NCBI RefSeq assembly: GCF_002157225.2
Contig: NZ_CP020038.1
Location: 2,441,001-2,505,000 of the forward strand
Reading direction: 5' to 3'
DNA: 64,000 bases
Origin: Agarilytica rhodophyticola
GTDB lineage: Bacteria; Pseudomonadota; Gammaproteobacteria; Pseudomonadales; Cellvibrionaceae
A program made the translations under genes and the position numbers. Under the pieces are notes generated by a model. It was not told the DNA's origin. It made no database searches and saw only the letters and a program-made list of their open reading frames with translations. Of this stretch, positions 47,088 to 57,082 are shown piece after piece. Numbering within the stretch: the first letter of the stretch is position 1; each line of letters begins with the position of its first letter.

Positions 47088-47161
47088 TTAATCTCACTAC
47101 GCTATCTATGTGCAGGCAGGCTGCAATGGGCGTTTATAGGCACTCAATACGAGTATACCGA

Positions 47162-47620
47162 ATGATAATACGTTTGTTTTTGCTGCTCTTGTTTACCTTC
47201 CAACTAAGCGCGTGTGCTAATAAAAACCACCTAACGCCACCTTTACTTGAAGGTGAATTTTCTCTAATTGTTAATGTCGAAGGCCTTGTGTGTTGCGAGG
47301 GAACCTTGCGCTTGGGTGTATATCATGACAAGGCTTTCTGGATGAGTGAGACGGGCATGGTGAGGGGGCGCATTGGTATGGTGTCGAGTCAAACCCAGAA
47401 GGTTGAAATTCATGGCCTACCCAAAGGCAATTATGCTATTGCTGTCCACCAAGACCTAAATGGCGATGGTAAGCTCAATCGTCGTTTAGGCTTAATACCC
47501 AAGGAGCCCTATGGCTTTTCCAATAACGTTGGTAAGTATGGGCCGGCTGCATTTGGCAAAGCTTCGATTTATCTCGATAAGGATAGAGAAATCACGATTG
47601 TGTTAAATACGGTCCCTTAG
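47162..47620 (+). CDS. DUF2141 family lipoprotein
   Basis: The 152-residue product has a lipoprotein signal (RLFLLLLFTFQLSAC, Cys18). A DUF2141 beta-sandwich follows at about 35-150 with the motifs LRLGVYHDKAFWMS, LPKGNYAIAVHQDLNGDGKL and PKEPYGFSNN. The family is common in Proteobacteria and Bacteroidetes and lacks a proven function; the DLNGDGKL stretch resembles a calcium-binding loop. The frame is open to 47108, but the ATG at 47162 gives a normal lipoprotein signal. It lies between sufE and the DUF3179 gene on the same strand and may be co-transcribed with the latter. Confidence 0.85.
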   Translation: MIIRLFLLLLFTFQLSACANKNHLTPPLLEGEFSLIVNVEGLVCCEGTLRLGVYHDKAFWMSETGMVRGRIGMVSSQTQKVEIHGLPKGNYAIAVHQDLNGDGKLNRRLGLIPKEPYGFSNNVGKYGPAAFGKASIYLDKDREITIVLNTVP

Positions 47621-47686
47621 TTGAATAGCCTACCTGTTTTCAGCATATTCGACACGAGGGCTGACCGTTACGCAGGTGAAAAAATT

Positions 47687-48619
47687 ATGATACGTCTTCT
47701 TTTGTTAGTGTGTGTCCTACTATCTTGTCCTTCTCTATGGGCTAAGACTCTTAATGGTTTTGACGTATCTAACAGTATTATTCCCATTAAAGAAATTGTT
47801 CATGGTGGGCCACCGCGCGATGGTATTCCCGCTATTAATAACCCCCATTATGTCAGTTCCAAGGAAGCGGGGTTTATGAGACCTGAAGATATTGTCTTGG
47901 GGTTTGAAATAGCAGGGCAAAGCTATGCTTTTCCTCGCCATATTATGAATTGGCATGAGCTGGTTAATGATGAGATTAATGGCGAGCCTTTTGTTGTGAG
48001 TTATTGCCCTTTGTGCGGCAGTGGCATGGCTTTTTCGTCTAAGCTCAGAAAAGATACTCTTACCTTTGGTGTTTCCGGTTTACTCTATAATAACGATCTT
48101 ATCTTTTATGATAAGAATACGGAGTCACTCTGGTCGCAACTTGAGGGTAAAGCCATCAGTGGGCCTTATGTCCAAACCAAGTTAGAGCAACTAAACCTTA
48201 GCCATACTACATGGGCTAACTGGTCTAATTTGCATCCGCAGACAAAGGTATTAAGCGAGCAACAGGGAGTAAAACGTAACTATCGTCATGACCCTTACAG
48301 TGGCTACGAAACTTCCAGTGCCGTTTTTTTTAAAACGTTACGTAAAGTACCCAAAGATTATCACACTAAGGAACGTGTCATGGGAGTGCAAATTGGCAGT
48401 AACATAAAAGCCTATCCCTATGTGGAACTACGGAAAACGGGTAAAACAAGTTTTGAAGATACCCTTGGTGGTGAACGTTATCGTATTTTTTGGGATAACG
48501 AACACGAAACTGCAGCCATCGAAACCCTTTCTGGAAAGAGGGTGGTCAGTACCACCAGTTACTGGTTCGCGTGGTATTCTTTTTATCCCAACACAGAAGT
48601 TTATCGTGCAGTTAAATAG
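47687..48619 (+). CDS. DUF3179 exported protein
   Basis: The 310-residue product has a signal peptide (RLLLLVCVLLSCPSLWA). The DUF3179 domain fills the rest, with VSYCPLCGSGMAF (a CxxC pair) near residue 105, followed by FGVSGLLYNNDLIFYD, ESLWSQLEGKAISGP and YRHDPYSGY. The function is unknown; the CxxC pair suggests metal or redox chemistry in the periplasm. The ATG at 47687 has AGGTGA about 8 bases upstream and gives a clean signal peptide, so the longer TTG-initiated frame from 47621 is not used. Confidence 0.9.
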   Translation: MIRLLLLVCVLLSCPSLWAKTLNGFDVSNSIIPIKEIVHGGPPRDGIPAINNPHYVSSKEAGFMRPEDIVLGFEIAGQSYAFPRHIMNWHELVNDEINGEPFVVSYCPLCGSGMAFSSKLRKDTLTFGVSGLLYNNDLIFYDKNTESLWSQLEGKAISGPYVQTKLEQLNLSHTTWANWSNLHPQTKVLSEQQGVKRNYRHDPYSGYETSSAVFFKTLRKVPKDYHTKERVMGVQIGSNIKAYPYVELRKTGKTSFEDTLGGERYRIFWDNEHETAAIETLSGKRVVSTTSYWFAWYSFYPNTEVYRAVK

Positions 48620-48712
48620 GCCATTATTAACTCGGTAAATGTACTTTTTACCTTTGGTGGACGTATTAAATGGCCGCAGATGAGCTACTTTATTGTCAAG
48701 TTAATAAATGCC

Positions 48713-48743
48713 TATCCGTGAGCAGGTGAGGTGCTCACGGATA
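48713..48743. terminator. 12-bp hairpin between convergent genes
   Basis: A perfect 12-bp inverted repeat (TATCCGTGAGCA/TGCTCACGGATA, 7-nt loop) lies between the DUF3179 gene and the convergent glycine-zipper gene. There is no strong T-run, so termination is inferred from position. Confidence 0.5.
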
Positions 48744-48775
48744 TAAACGGTAGAAAATGTATTATTAAGCCCATT

Positions 48776-49327
48776 TTATGTGTTTTGCTGGTTTTTAATA
48801 TGATTCGTAATAAAGTCACTTTTGGTGTCTTTGTGCACGTTGTGTGCGTCGTGCCTCAGTGCCGCACCAAAGCCAACAGCGGCACCTCCCACAGCCATTG
48901 CGCCAATGCCCGCACCTATGCCTAGCCCTGCTCCAATCTGAGCCCCTGGTGCAGCCATAGCAGCGCCACTTGCGGCAGACAAACCGGCTCCTAAGCCTAT
49001 CGCTCCAACCCCTGTCGCAATCTTTTTGTTACCCTCATATCGCATGTCTGCTCGTTGGTCTCGTACACTATTGCGTGTTTGGTTGTTTAGATCACGCCAA
49101 GCTTGCGTTGCGTTATTGAGTTGCTGCTTTGTGTATTGGGTGCCATCTCTAAGTTTGCCGTAGTTACCTTGATTTAGAGCGCTCTTCGATGGTGGAAACA
49201 TATTTTTAACGGAATTAGAACGGAAATGGCTAACCAGCGCTTGTAGGGGCGTTTTTTTTTGTGCACCTTGTGTATTAAAATTTGAAACTGTATGGTGATT
49301 AGACAACCTTGGCAAATGAATGCTCAT
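48776..49327 (-). CDS. Glycine-zipper protein of unknown function, possible exported effector
   Basis: The 183-residue product has no signal peptide. Residues 1-50 are rich in Ser, Asn, His and Gln with few acidic residues; residues 50-100 are polar. Residues 103-157 form two Gly/Ala-rich hydrophobic helices of the GxxxG glycine-zipper type, separated near Pro127 and able to form a membrane hairpin. The tail is polar. AGGAG 7 bases before the ATG is a strong ribosome binding site, so the gene is real. Such a layout is seen in pore-forming or translocated proteins, but I recognise no family. It is inserted with its neighbours between sufE and ndk, where genes are normally conserved. The N-terminal composition resembles that of the OTU protein at 5.5-10.8 kb. 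Confidence 0.65.
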   Translation of the reverse strand: MSIHLPRLSNHHTVSNFNTQGAQKKTPLQALVSHFRSNSVKNMFPPSKSALNQGNYGKLRDGTQYTKQQLNNATQAWRDLNNQTRNSVRDQRADMRYEGNKKIATGVGAIGLGAGLSAASGAAMAAPGAQIGAGLGIGAGIGAMAVGGAAVGFGAALRHDAHNVHKDTKSDFITNHIKNQQNT

Positions 49328-49475
49328 AGTTAAACTCCTGCTAAGTTTTTTTGATTGCTGCTAGCAGTGTGTAGATCTCGATAAATATTAGTTCGTCTGT
49401 TATTTCTGAGCCATTTAAGTAAAGCAATTTTTACAGGGAACTTTGATTGAAATTGTATATGTTGACGGTGATGTC

Positions 49476-49934
49476 TTAAAAGATTCCCTCATTTAAGCCG
49501 ATGGCAAATGCCTGACCCAGATCGTAGAGTTGCTGCTGAAATTCCAGCTTAAAATCACCTTTAAGAATAAGGGCTTCTTGCACTTTACTCCAACCCAGCC
49601 CTTTGGTAATACTTTCGGTTGAACGCTGGGCGCCGGTGCCGTCTTTACCCGCTCGTATGACCAATGCGTAGGGTAGCCCACGTTTACTGTCAATTAAATC
49701 GTAATAAACTCGATCAAATAGATCTTTTAGTGCGCCGCTCATATAGCCAAAGTTTTCTGTAGTAAATAAGATCAGACCATCAGCTCTGGCAATCGCTTGT
49801 GCATCTGCATCAAAAGGTATTAAACATTCTACATCTATAATATTTGTGTCGTTTTTTGCGCCATCGAGCAAGGCTTGAGCTAGAGATTTTGTATTTTTTG
49901 AGGGTGTATGGGCTACGATTAGGAGTTTTTTCAC
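49476..49934 (-). CDS. Flavodoxin-fold NAD(P)H-dependent reductase-like protein
   Basis: The 152-residue product has a flavodoxin-like fold. An N-terminal strand KKLLIVAHTPSKNTKSLAQAL forms the FMN phosphate loop, LILFTTENFGYMSGALKDLFDRVYYD (about residues 55-80) is typical of NADPH-dependent FMN reductases, and YALVIRAGKDGTGAQRS forms the second flavin loop. It probably reduces quinones or similar small molecules in the cytoplasm. Specific substrate and name are unknown. It is divergent from ndk. Confidence 0.85.
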   Translation of the reverse strand: MKKLLIVAHTPSKNTKSLAQALLDGAKNDTNIIDVECLIPFDADAQAIARADGLILFTTENFGYMSGALKDLFDRVYYDLIDSKRGLPYALVIRAGKDGTGAQRSTESITKGLGWSKVQEALILKGDFKLEFQQQLYDLGQAFAIGLNEGIF

Positions 49935-50063
49935 GATAGCGCTCTATTTTTGGTGTAACAGCTTACTATTCTAACGCTTAAGCCCTTATAATTGCCGGAT
50001 TTTGCGATGCCAAAAGTGTCGCAGCTGGAATTAATCAAAATATTGCTTGAGGAGTAAAACTTA

Positions 50064-50489
50064 ATGAGCACAGAACGTACACTTTCAATCGTTAAACCCG
50101 ATGCTGTAGGCAAGAACGTTATTGGAAAAATCTATAGCCGTTTTGAAGATGCGGGTTTAAAAATTGTTGCGGCTAAGATGATGCATTTGAGCGAAGAAAA
50201 AGCACAAGGCTTTTATGCTGAGCATAAAGAGCGTCCTTTCTTTGGTGAACTGGTTGAGTTTATGACTTCAGGCCCTGTTATGGTTCAGGTACTAGAAGGT
50301 GAAAATGCGGTAGTGCTCAACCGTGACTTGATGGGTGCGACTAACCCTGCCGATGCTGCAGAAGGCACTATCCGTAAAGATTACGCTGAATCGGTAGGCT
50401 GCAATGCGGTACACGGTTCTGATTCTCCTGAATCTGCGCAGCGAGAAATCGCCTATTTCTTCGCAGAAGACGAAGTCTGTCCACGCTAA
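50064..50489 (+). CDS. ndk: Nucleoside diphosphate kinase
   Basis: The 141-residue Ndk balances nucleoside triphosphate pools by phosphotransfer through His117 in CNAVHGSDS. The start [18 protein letters not shown] and the closing [17 protein letters not shown] are canonical. GAGGAG lies 9 bases before the ATG. It begins the conserved ndk-rlmN-pilW-rodZ-ispG-hisS series. Confidence 0.98.
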   Translation: MSTERTLSIVKPDAVGKNVIGKIYSRFEDAGLKIVAAKMMHLSEEKAQGFYAEHKERPFFGELVEFMTSGPVMVQVLEGENAVVLNRDLMGATNPADAAEGTIRKDYAESVGCNAVHGSDSPESAQREIAYFFAEDEVCPR

Positions 50490-50527
50490 GCCTTAGCGTA
50501 AAAAATAGTAAAATGTGAGGTACACAC

Positions 50528-51739
50528 GTGAGTTCGGAGGTTAATATCAGTACGCCAGCAGACGCTCATCATGAGGGCAAGGTTAATTTCATGGGGATGA
50601 GTCAGGCCAAACTGGAGGCGTTCTTCATTGCTATTGGTGAAAAGCCTTTCCGAGCCACGCAAATCTTGAAGTGGATTCATCAATACGGAGTCACCAACTT
50701 CGATGAGATGACCAATGTGAGTAAAGTGTTGCGACAAAAGTTGCAGACACTGGCGTATATCGAAGCGCCTGACGTTATTCGCCAATGGGATTCCGCTGAT
50801 GGCACTCGCAAATTCTTGATTAGGGTAGGTGGCGGCAATGCCATTGAAGCGGTCTATATTCCAGAGTCAGACCGCGGAACCTTGTGTGTATCGTCACAAG
50901 TTGGCTGTTCCTTAGATTGTAGCTTTTGTGCTACCGGTAAACAGGGCTTTAACCGCGATTTAAGTGCAGCTGAGATCATTGGTCAGGTGTGGCAAGCCGC
51001 ACGATCTTTTGACCAATTTAAAGAAGGTTCTGTGCGCAGAATTACCAACGTCGTTATGATGGGAATGGGAGAGCCACTGCTCAATTTCGACAACGTGGTG
51101 GATTCTATGAATCTGATGATGAATGACTTTTGTTATGGTTTATCTAAACGACGAGTGACTCTCAGTACTTCCGGTGTTGTTCCGCAGTTAGATCGTCTCG
51201 GTGAATACACCGACGCGTGTCTGGCAATATCGCTACACGCCCCCAATGATGAATTGCGTAACCAATTGGTTCCGCTAAATAAAAAATACCCTATTGCAGA
51301 ACTACTAGCATCAGCACAACGCTATATTGAAGGTTTGCCTGATAATCATAGAAAAATCACTATCGAATACACATTGATAGACCAACTTAACGATAGACCT
51401 GAGCATGCCCATGAATTGGCGGAGCTATTGCGTGATGTGCCGGTCAAAATTAACCTAATTCCTTTTAATCCATTCTCTTTATCGAATTATAAGCGTGTGA
51501 GTAATAATGCTCTGCGTCGTTTTCAAAAGATATTAATGGATGCTGGTTTTACCGCAACTATTAGAACTACTCGCGGTGATGATATCGATGCTGCATGCGG
51601 CCAGTTGGCGGGTAAAGTAAATGATCGCACTAGGCGCAGCGAAAGGTATAAGATAGACACTGTTGCCCTAGACGATTCAGATAGAGATGTTATACCAGTA
51701 AAAATTATTCCTGCACACAGCGAATCCTTGAAGCATTAG
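50528..51739 (+). CDS. rlmN: Dual-specificity 23S rRNA/tRNA m2A methyltransferase RlmN
   Basis: The 403-residue radical SAM enzyme methylates A2503 of 23S rRNA and A37 of some tRNAs. The radical SAM cysteines are Cys127, Cys131 and Cys134 in [27 protein letters not shown] and the C-terminal [11 protein letters not shown], with the catalytic Cys, are also present. GAGGT 7 bases upstream supports the GTG start, which also matches the length of the E. coli N-terminus. Confidence 0.97.
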   Translation: MSSEVNISTPADAHHEGKVNFMGMSQAKLEAFFIAIGEKPFRATQILKWIHQYGVTNFDEMTNVSKVLRQKLQTLAYIEAPDVIRQWDSADGTRKFLIRVGGGNAIEAVYIPESDRGTLCVSSQVGCSLDCSFCATGKQGFNRDLSAAEIIGQVWQAARSFDQFKEGSVRRITNVVMMGMGEPLLNFDNVVDSMNLMMNDFCYGLSKRRVTLSTSGVVPQLDRLGEYTDACLAISLHAPNDELRNQLVPLNKKYPIAELLASAQRYIEGLPDNHRKITIEYTLIDQLNDRPEHAHELAELLRDVPVKINLIPFNPFSLSNYKRVSNNALRRFQKILMDAGFTATIRTTRGDDIDAACGQLAGKVNDRTRRSERYKIDTVALDDSDRDVIPVKIIPAHSESLKH

Positions 51740-51841
51740 GGGCAGCATAAGGGCTAAGGCTTTATAACACAGAGCTATAACAATACTTTGAGTAAAGTTA
51801 TGACAGAAAATATGGGAAATTTAAAAATTATAAAAGGTACA

Positions 51842-52639
51842 ATGGACAAGCTAAAAGTAGTGAAGAAATATACTTTTAGACTTGCTACTACTATTATTTT
51901 TCTCAGCCTAACAGCCTGCGTTACGCACTCGGGAAGCACTGGCCCTAAAAAAGTCGACAAGGCCAAAGCGCTCGAATCTAATATTCGCTTGGGTATGGCA
52001 TATTTGCAGCAAGAGCAGCGCGATAATGCCTTGCGCGCTTTCTCCAAGGCGCTAGAAATAGATAAGCGATCAGCTGAAGCTCATCAAGGAATGGCTCTCA
52101 TACACAATCTTAATGGAGAGTACGATTTAGCGGAGAAAAGCTTCTTAAAAGCCCTTAAAGCTCGCTCTGATTTTTCTCGTTCTGATATTCAGTATACTTA
52201 CGCACGGTTTTTAATAGATCGCAAGCGTTATAGTGAAGCTTTGCCTCTTCTCGAATCTGCCACTAAAGACTTAAGTTTCAGGCGTCGGCCTAATGCATTG
52301 TTTAGTCTCGCCCAATGTGCCGAAAAGATGGGAGATCGGAGTCGGGCGTTGGCAGCATATAAGCATGCTTTGAATCTCAATCCCCAGTTTGCCCCCGCTG
52401 CTTTGGAAATTGCGCACAAAAGTTTTGCCAGTGGTGATTACGCTAATGCCAAAAAGCACTTGGACATCTACAGTAAAAACTCTCGTCAGTCGGCGCGCAG
52501 TTTATGGCTGGGTATTCGTATCGAGCGTGTCTTTGGCAATACCGATAAAGAAGCAAGTTATGCCTTGGCGCTAAAAAATCTGCACCCATATTCGCGCGAA
52601 TATCTAAAGTATAAAAAGCTCATTGAATCGAATAAATAA
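51842..52639 (+). CDS. pilW: Type IV pilus biogenesis lipoprotein PilW (PilF)
   Basis: The 265-residue product is an outer-membrane TPR lipoprotein. The lipobox LTAC puts the lipidated Cys at residue 26, and about six TPR units follow (for example NIRLGMAYLQQEQRDNALRA, SAEAHQGMALIHNLNGEYDL, ALFSLAQCAEKMGDRSRALA). PilF/PilW guides the PilQ secretin to the outer membrane. Several in-frame starts exist upstream (TTG 51788, ATG 51800 and 51812). I prefer the ATG at 51842, preceded by AAGG, because it gives a lipoprotein-length leader. rodZ begins 6 bases after the stop. Confidence 0.9.
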   Translation: MDKLKVVKKYTFRLATTIIFLSLTACVTHSGSTGPKKVDKAKALESNIRLGMAYLQQEQRDNALRAFSKALEIDKRSAEAHQGMALIHNLNGEYDLAEKSFLKALKARSDFSRSDIQYTYARFLIDRKRYSEALPLLESATKDLSFRRRPNALFSLAQCAEKMGDRSRALAAYKHALNLNPQFAPAALEIAHKSFASGDYANAKKHLDIYSKNSRQSARSLWLGIRIERVFGNTDKEASYALALKNLHPYSREYLKYKKLIESNK

Positions 52640-52645
52640 ACGTCT

Positions 52646-53710
52646 ATGAATGCATCCCAAGCAGAAGTATCGAGTGTGTTAGAAGATTGGAGTCAATTGC
52701 GCAAAAGTGTAGGTGTGTCGTTGGAGGAAATTTCCAGCCAAACACATATTCCTATCCGTAAGTTGGAAGCCTTAGAACGCCATGAGTTCGATAAGCTCGG
52801 CACTACTACCTTTATTTCTGGTTATATAAGACGCTATGCAAAAATCATTAAGCAAGATCCTCAAGTCTTGCTACAGGTTTATCTCGATACATTACCCCCT
52901 CAAGCTGCGGATGTAGTTAACGAGACAAAAACCGTCATTGGCAGCAAGTCGACCTCTCAAGTAGCATGGAAGAAAATAGGGATATTACCCTTTGTTGTTT
53001 TCGCCATTGTAATCTGGGGTGGTGTCATGTTTTTTATGAAGGACAACAGTTCTGATAACCGTGCTATCACAGCTCAAGATACAGCTGCTGAGCAAACTGA
53101 AGGAAGAGCCAGTAATCAAAGTCCACAAGAAAACGAGGCTATGACTGGCGACGAAACAAACGAACCATCATCTCAAGGTAACTCTGCGCAAAGTGTTGAT
53201 ACGGATCTCGTTAGCCCGACAGCTGAAGGGGCTAATGTATCAACATCTGTTCAAAGCCTATCCGATGCGCCCGAAGCCGCTGCTAGTATCGCTACTCCCA
53301 GGCCACTACTAACACCTGCAACAACACCAGAACCGACACCAGTCGCAACAGTCGCTGCAACTCCAGTTCCCACACCAACATTGGCACCGGTAGTTGAAAC
53401 GGCTCAAGGGCAGCAAGTTTCTCCTTCCCAAGATACTGCTCAATTGTCTAGTTCTAGTGCCGGTGGTTCCCAAGATACTTTGGAATTTAGCTTTAGCGAA
53501 GACTGCTGGGTCAATGTGGAAGACGCCACTGGGCGCGTGTTGATTGCACAACTTAAGAGGAAAGGGGATAATCTGCAACTTTTTGGTCGAGCCCCCTTTA
53601 ACATTTTACTGGGTAACGCCCGTGCAGTGACGCTGATGGCAAATGGTCGATTGGTGTCGACAGAGCCGCCGGGTAGTAGAAAGACCTATAGATTTAAAGT
53701 TGATAGCTGA
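52646..53710 (+). CDS. rodZ: Cell-shape protein RodZ
   Basis: The 354-residue product has a cytoplasmic Xre-type helix-turn-helix at about residues 16-82 (LRKSVGVSLEEISSQTHIPI, FDKLGTTTFISGYIRRYAK). One transmembrane segment (about 112-132) is followed by a long Pro/Thr/Ser-rich periplasmic linker and a C-terminal DUF4115 beta domain (about 270-352: FSFSEDCWVNVEDATGRVLI). RodZ links MreB to the wall-elongation machinery. Its place between pilW and ispG is conserved. There is no clear ribosome binding site, so translation may be coupled to pilW. Confidence 0.94.
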   Translation: MNASQAEVSSVLEDWSQLRKSVGVSLEEISSQTHIPIRKLEALERHEFDKLGTTTFISGYIRRYAKIIKQDPQVLLQVYLDTLPPQAADVVNETKTVIGSKSTSQVAWKKIGILPFVVFAIVIWGGVMFFMKDNSSDNRAITAQDTAAEQTEGRASNQSPQENEAMTGDETNEPSSQGNSAQSVDTDLVSPTAEGANVSTSVQSLSDAPEAAASIATPRPLLTPATTPEPTPVATVAATPVPTPTLAPVVETAQGQQVSPSQDTAQLSSSSAGGSQDTLEFSFSEDCWVNVEDATGRVLIAQLKRKGDNLQLFGRAPFNILLGNARAVTLMANGRLVSTEPPGSRKTYRFKVDS

Positions 53711-53798
53711 TGCTGATTCGCGAGGAAGCGCAGAAGTTTTACTCGTGGTTATGTCACTATCTGAATATTATAGAAATTATTAAGAGTATCTCTGTGTT

Positions 53799-54911
53799 AT
53801 GCAGTTTCAATCGCCAATAGTGCGCCGCAAATCGCGCCAAATTATGGTGGGCTCGGTGCCAGTCGGCGGCGATGCACCTATTTCTGTGCAAAGTATGACG
53901 AATACTGAGACGACAGATGTGCAAGCGACTGTTGATCAGATTAACCGAATCCAGGAGGCCGGAGCTGATATTGTGCGTGTTTCAGTCCCGACCATGGATG
54001 CTGCCGAAGCCTTCGGTCAAATACGTAAACAAGTCAATATACCTTTGGTTGCGGATATTCATTTTGACTATCGAATTGCCTTGAGAGTTGCGGATTTAGG
54101 TGTTGATTGCCTGCGTATAAACCCTGGCAATATTGGCCGTGAGAAACGTATCTTGGCTGTTGTGGATAAAGCCAGGGACTTAGGTATTCCTATTCGTATC
54201 GGCGTAAATGCGGGCTCTTTAGAGAAAGATATTCAAAAGAAATACGGCGAACCAACACCCGATGCCTTGGTGGAGTCGGCGATGCGTCATGTGGATATCT
54301 TAGATAAGTTGGATTTCCAAGACTTTAAAGTCAGTGTTAAAGCTTCAGATGTCTTTATGGCGGTTGCTGCCTATCGCAAATTAGCTTCTCAAATAGAGCA
54401 ACCTTTACACCTTGGCATTACCGAAGCTGGTGGTTTTCGCGCTGGTGCGGTTAAATCATCGGTGGGTTTAGGTATGCTGTTAATGGATGGCATTGGCGAC
54501 ACTATCCGTATCTCTCTCGCCGCAGACCCTGTAGAAGAAGTTAAGGTGGGGTGGGATATTCTAAAAAGCCTTAAGCTGCGTGCTAAAGGGATTAATTTTA
54601 TCGCTTGTCCCAGTTGTTCACGACAAAACTTTGATGTGATCAAGACCATGAATGAATTAGAAGTACGTCTTGAAGACATTAAGGTACCTATGGATGTTGC
54701 TGTTATTGGTTGTGTGGTTAACGGGCCTGGAGAGGCTAAAGAGGCTGACTTAGGTCTTGCCGGTGGCACACCTAGAAATTTGATCTATATCGATGGCCAG
54801 CCCAACCAAAAATTGCAAAATGAGAACCTTGTGGATGAATTGGAACAACTTATAAGAAAAAAAGCTCAGGACAAAGCCGAGCAGAACGACAAGCTTATCG
54901 CCAAGGCATAA
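53799..54911 (+). CDS. ispG: 4-hydroxy-3-methylbut-2-en-1-yl diphosphate synthase IspG
   Basis: The 370-residue [4Fe-4S] enzyme carries out the penultimate MEP-pathway step of isoprenoid synthesis. The N-terminal TIM barrel includes [20 protein letters not shown] and [12 protein letters not shown]. The cluster ligands are in [10 protein letters not shown] and [12 protein letters not shown]. The length is normal. As a cluster enzyme it depends on the SUF products encoded upstream. Confidence 0.98.
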   Translation: MQFQSPIVRRKSRQIMVGSVPVGGDAPISVQSMTNTETTDVQATVDQINRIQEAGADIVRVSVPTMDAAEAFGQIRKQVNIPLVADIHFDYRIALRVADLGVDCLRINPGNIGREKRILAVVDKARDLGIPIRIGVNAGSLEKDIQKKYGEPTPDALVESAMRHVDILDKLDFQDFKVSVKASDVFMAVAAYRKLASQIEQPLHLGITEAGGFRAGAVKSSVGLGMLLMDGIGDTIRISLAADPVEEVKVGWDILKSLKLRAKGINFIACPSCSRQNFDVIKTMNELEVRLEDIKVPMDVAVIGCVVNGPGEAKEADLGLAGGTPRNLIYIDGQPNQKLQNENLVDELEQLIRKKAQDKAEQNDKLIAKA

Positions 54912-55025
54912 AATCACTATCAATTATTAATTTGGGGGGGACATACTTGTATGTCTCTCTTGAGTGTATTTTTAAAGCGTAGCTTTTTAAACGAGCAACT
55001 TATTTAACAGAATAACGATCGAATC

Positions 55026-56303
55026 ATGGCAACAACACCTTTACAAGCCGTTAAAGGCATGAACGACTTACTGCCTTCAGAGTCACCGGTATGGCAGTTT
55101 TTTGAGTCGAAAGTCGTCGAAGTCTTGCATAGCTACGGCTATCAAGAAATTCGCTTTCCGATATTGGAAAAAACTGAACTGTTTCAACGCGGTATTGGTG
55201 AAGTGACTGATATTGTTGAAAAAGAGATGTATACCTTCGTCGATAAAGGCGGCGACAGTCTCACCATGAGACCCGAAGGTACGGCAAGTTGTGTGCGTGC
55301 ATGCGAAGAGAATCGCCTGTTATTTGATCGCGCTAATCTTGTACAAAAGCTATGGTATACCGGACCGATGTTCCGTCATGAACGACCACAAAAAGGACGC
55401 TTGCGACAGTTTCACCAAATTGGTGTTGAAGTTTTTGGCTTACAAGGCCCAGATATTGATGCTGAATTGCTGTTGATGACAGCTAGGTTATGGCAAGAGC
55501 TGGGTATTGACGATGCCGTTGCTTTGCAAATTAATACCCTTGGTACGCCGCAGTCGCGAGCGGATTATCGCCAGGCGTTAGTGGCGTTTTTAAATCAACA
55601 TCGAACCGAATTAGACGAAGATAGTCAGCGTCGTATCGATCGCAATCCGCTGAGAGTGCTCGATAGCAAAGACCCCAAGACGCAAGCCGTCCTTGACAAT
55701 GCGCCGACACTTTTTGATCACCTGGATGAGGAGTCAAGAGAGCATTTTGATCAGCTCAAGTCTATTTTGGATGCAATGAACATCCCATATACAGTAAACC
55801 CGAGACTGGTAAGAGGTTTAGATTACTACGGTAAAACGGTTTTTGAATGGGTAACGACACAACTCGGTGCACAGGGTACGGTATGTGCTGGCGGGCGCTA
55901 TGATGGGCTCGTTGAAGAGTTGGGCGGCAAACCGACCCCAGGTGTTGGCTTTGCAATGGGAATTGAAAGGTTAATTTTACTATTAACGGAATTAAATGTT
56001 GTACCCGAGGATATTTTTGCTTCTGCTGACGTCTATTTATTGGTAGCTGGAGACGTCCTTAACGATGCTTTCGCAGTGGCTGAACAAATACGTTCAGACT
56101 TGCCATATTTGCGCGTGCAAATGCACTGTGGCGGCGGCAGTTTTAAGAGTCAGATGAAAAAAGCAGATAAGAGCGGTGCTGATATCGCATTAATTCTCGG
56201 TGAAGATGAACTAAAAGAAGGTGTGATATCCGTTAAATATTTACGTGAAGAAAAACCACAGCACACCGTTAAATTAAACGAGCTAATTAATATTTTATCT
56301 TAG
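55026..56303 (+). CDS. hisS: Histidyl-tRNA synthetase
   Basis: The 425-residue class II synthetase shows motif 1 around [12 protein letters not shown], motif 2 [20 protein letters not shown], the histidine loop [13 protein letters not shown] and the C-terminal anticodon-binding domain from about residue 335. It charges tRNA-His with histidine. A short palindrome at 54940-54955 (GACATAC/GTATGTC around TT) lies in the gap before it. Confidence 0.98.
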   Translation: MATTPLQAVKGMNDLLPSESPVWQFFESKVVEVLHSYGYQEIRFPILEKTELFQRGIGEVTDIVEKEMYTFVDKGGDSLTMRPEGTASCVRACEENRLLFDRANLVQKLWYTGPMFRHERPQKGRLRQFHQIGVEVFGLQGPDIDAELLLMTARLWQELGIDDAVALQINTLGTPQSRADYRQALVAFLNQHRTELDEDSQRRIDRNPLRVLDSKDPKTQAVLDNAPTLFDHLDEESREHFDQLKSILDAMNIPYTVNPRLVRGLDYYGKTVFEWVTTQLGAQGTVCAGGRYDGLVEELGGKPTPGVGFAMGIERLILLLTELNVVPEDIFASADVYLLVAGDVLNDAFAVAEQIRSDLPYLRVQMHCGGGSFKSQMKKADKSGADIALILGEDELKEGVISVKYLREEKPQHTVKLNELINILS

Positions 56304-56312
56304 GAGTAACCA

Positions 56313-57080
56313 GTGGCAGACCATTTGACAGAAGAAGAACAAATCATTGCATTAAAAAACTGGTGGAATGAATATTGGAAGTCCGTCGTGATTCCCATTG
56401 TAGTGGTAGTGGTCGGCTATTTTGGGTGGAGCACATGGCAGGATCAAAAACAACAAAAAGCATCTTTAGGTGGAGCTAAGTATTTAGACCTGGTTAAAGT
56501 CATGGAAGTCCAGCCTGGAGGGCAGTTAACAGAGCAACAAAGGTCAAATGCTAAACTTATTGCGACAGAACTAGTCGATGATTATGCCGGTACTTTATAT
56601 GCCGACCAAGCTAATCTGATTTTGGCACGTTTTGCTGTAGATGCGAAGGATCTCAACGGTGCTCAGGCGTTTCTTCAGCGTGTTGTTGACAACGGCGCTA
56701 ACAATGCTATTAAAGATTTAGCTACAACGCGTCTTGCACGTGTAAAAATTGCTAATAAAGAATATGATGCGGCATTGGCACTTGTTAACACTAGTGTTAG
56801 CAAAGAGGCCGGTTATAAATCTTTATTTGCTGAGGTGCGTGGTGATGCCTTGGCTGCACAGGGTAACGCTGAGTCTGCCAAGACTGCGTATCGTGAAGCG
56901 ATGGAAAACTTACCACCGGAACAATTTAACCGCCGTAGTATTTTGCAATTAAAAATAGACGGTGCCGATATTTTAGCTGGCAATGTGAAAGCACCTGCAG
57001 TGCCAGTTGAGGAAAAAACTGAAGTGGATGTGGGCAGCCAGGCTCCAGACACGGAAGCTAATGACGCGGAGAAATCATAA
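56313..57080 (+). CDS. yfgM: Ancillary SecYEG translocon subunit YfgM-like
   Basis: The 255-residue product has an N-terminal cytoplasmic segment LTEEEQIIALKNWWNEYWKS, one transmembrane helix at about 23-41 and a periplasmic TPR-like domain. This is the UPF0070/YfgM layout. YfgM binds the Sec translocon with PpiD and helps exported proteins fold. TAGGAG 8 bases before the GTG supports the start. It lies between hisS and bamB, as in other gammaproteobacteria. Confidence 0.93.
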   Translation: MADHLTEEEQIIALKNWWNEYWKSVVIPIVVVVVGYFGWSTWQDQKQQKASLGGAKYLDLVKVMEVQPGGQLTEQQRSNAKLIATELVDDYAGTLYADQANLILARFAVDAKDLNGAQAFLQRVVDNGANNAIKDLATTRLARVKIANKEYDAALALVNTSVSKEAGYKSLFAEVRGDALAAQGNAESAKTAYREAMENLPPEQFNRRSILQLKIDGADILAGNVKAPAVPVEEKTEVDVGSQAPDTEANDAEKS

Positions 57081-57082
57081 TC

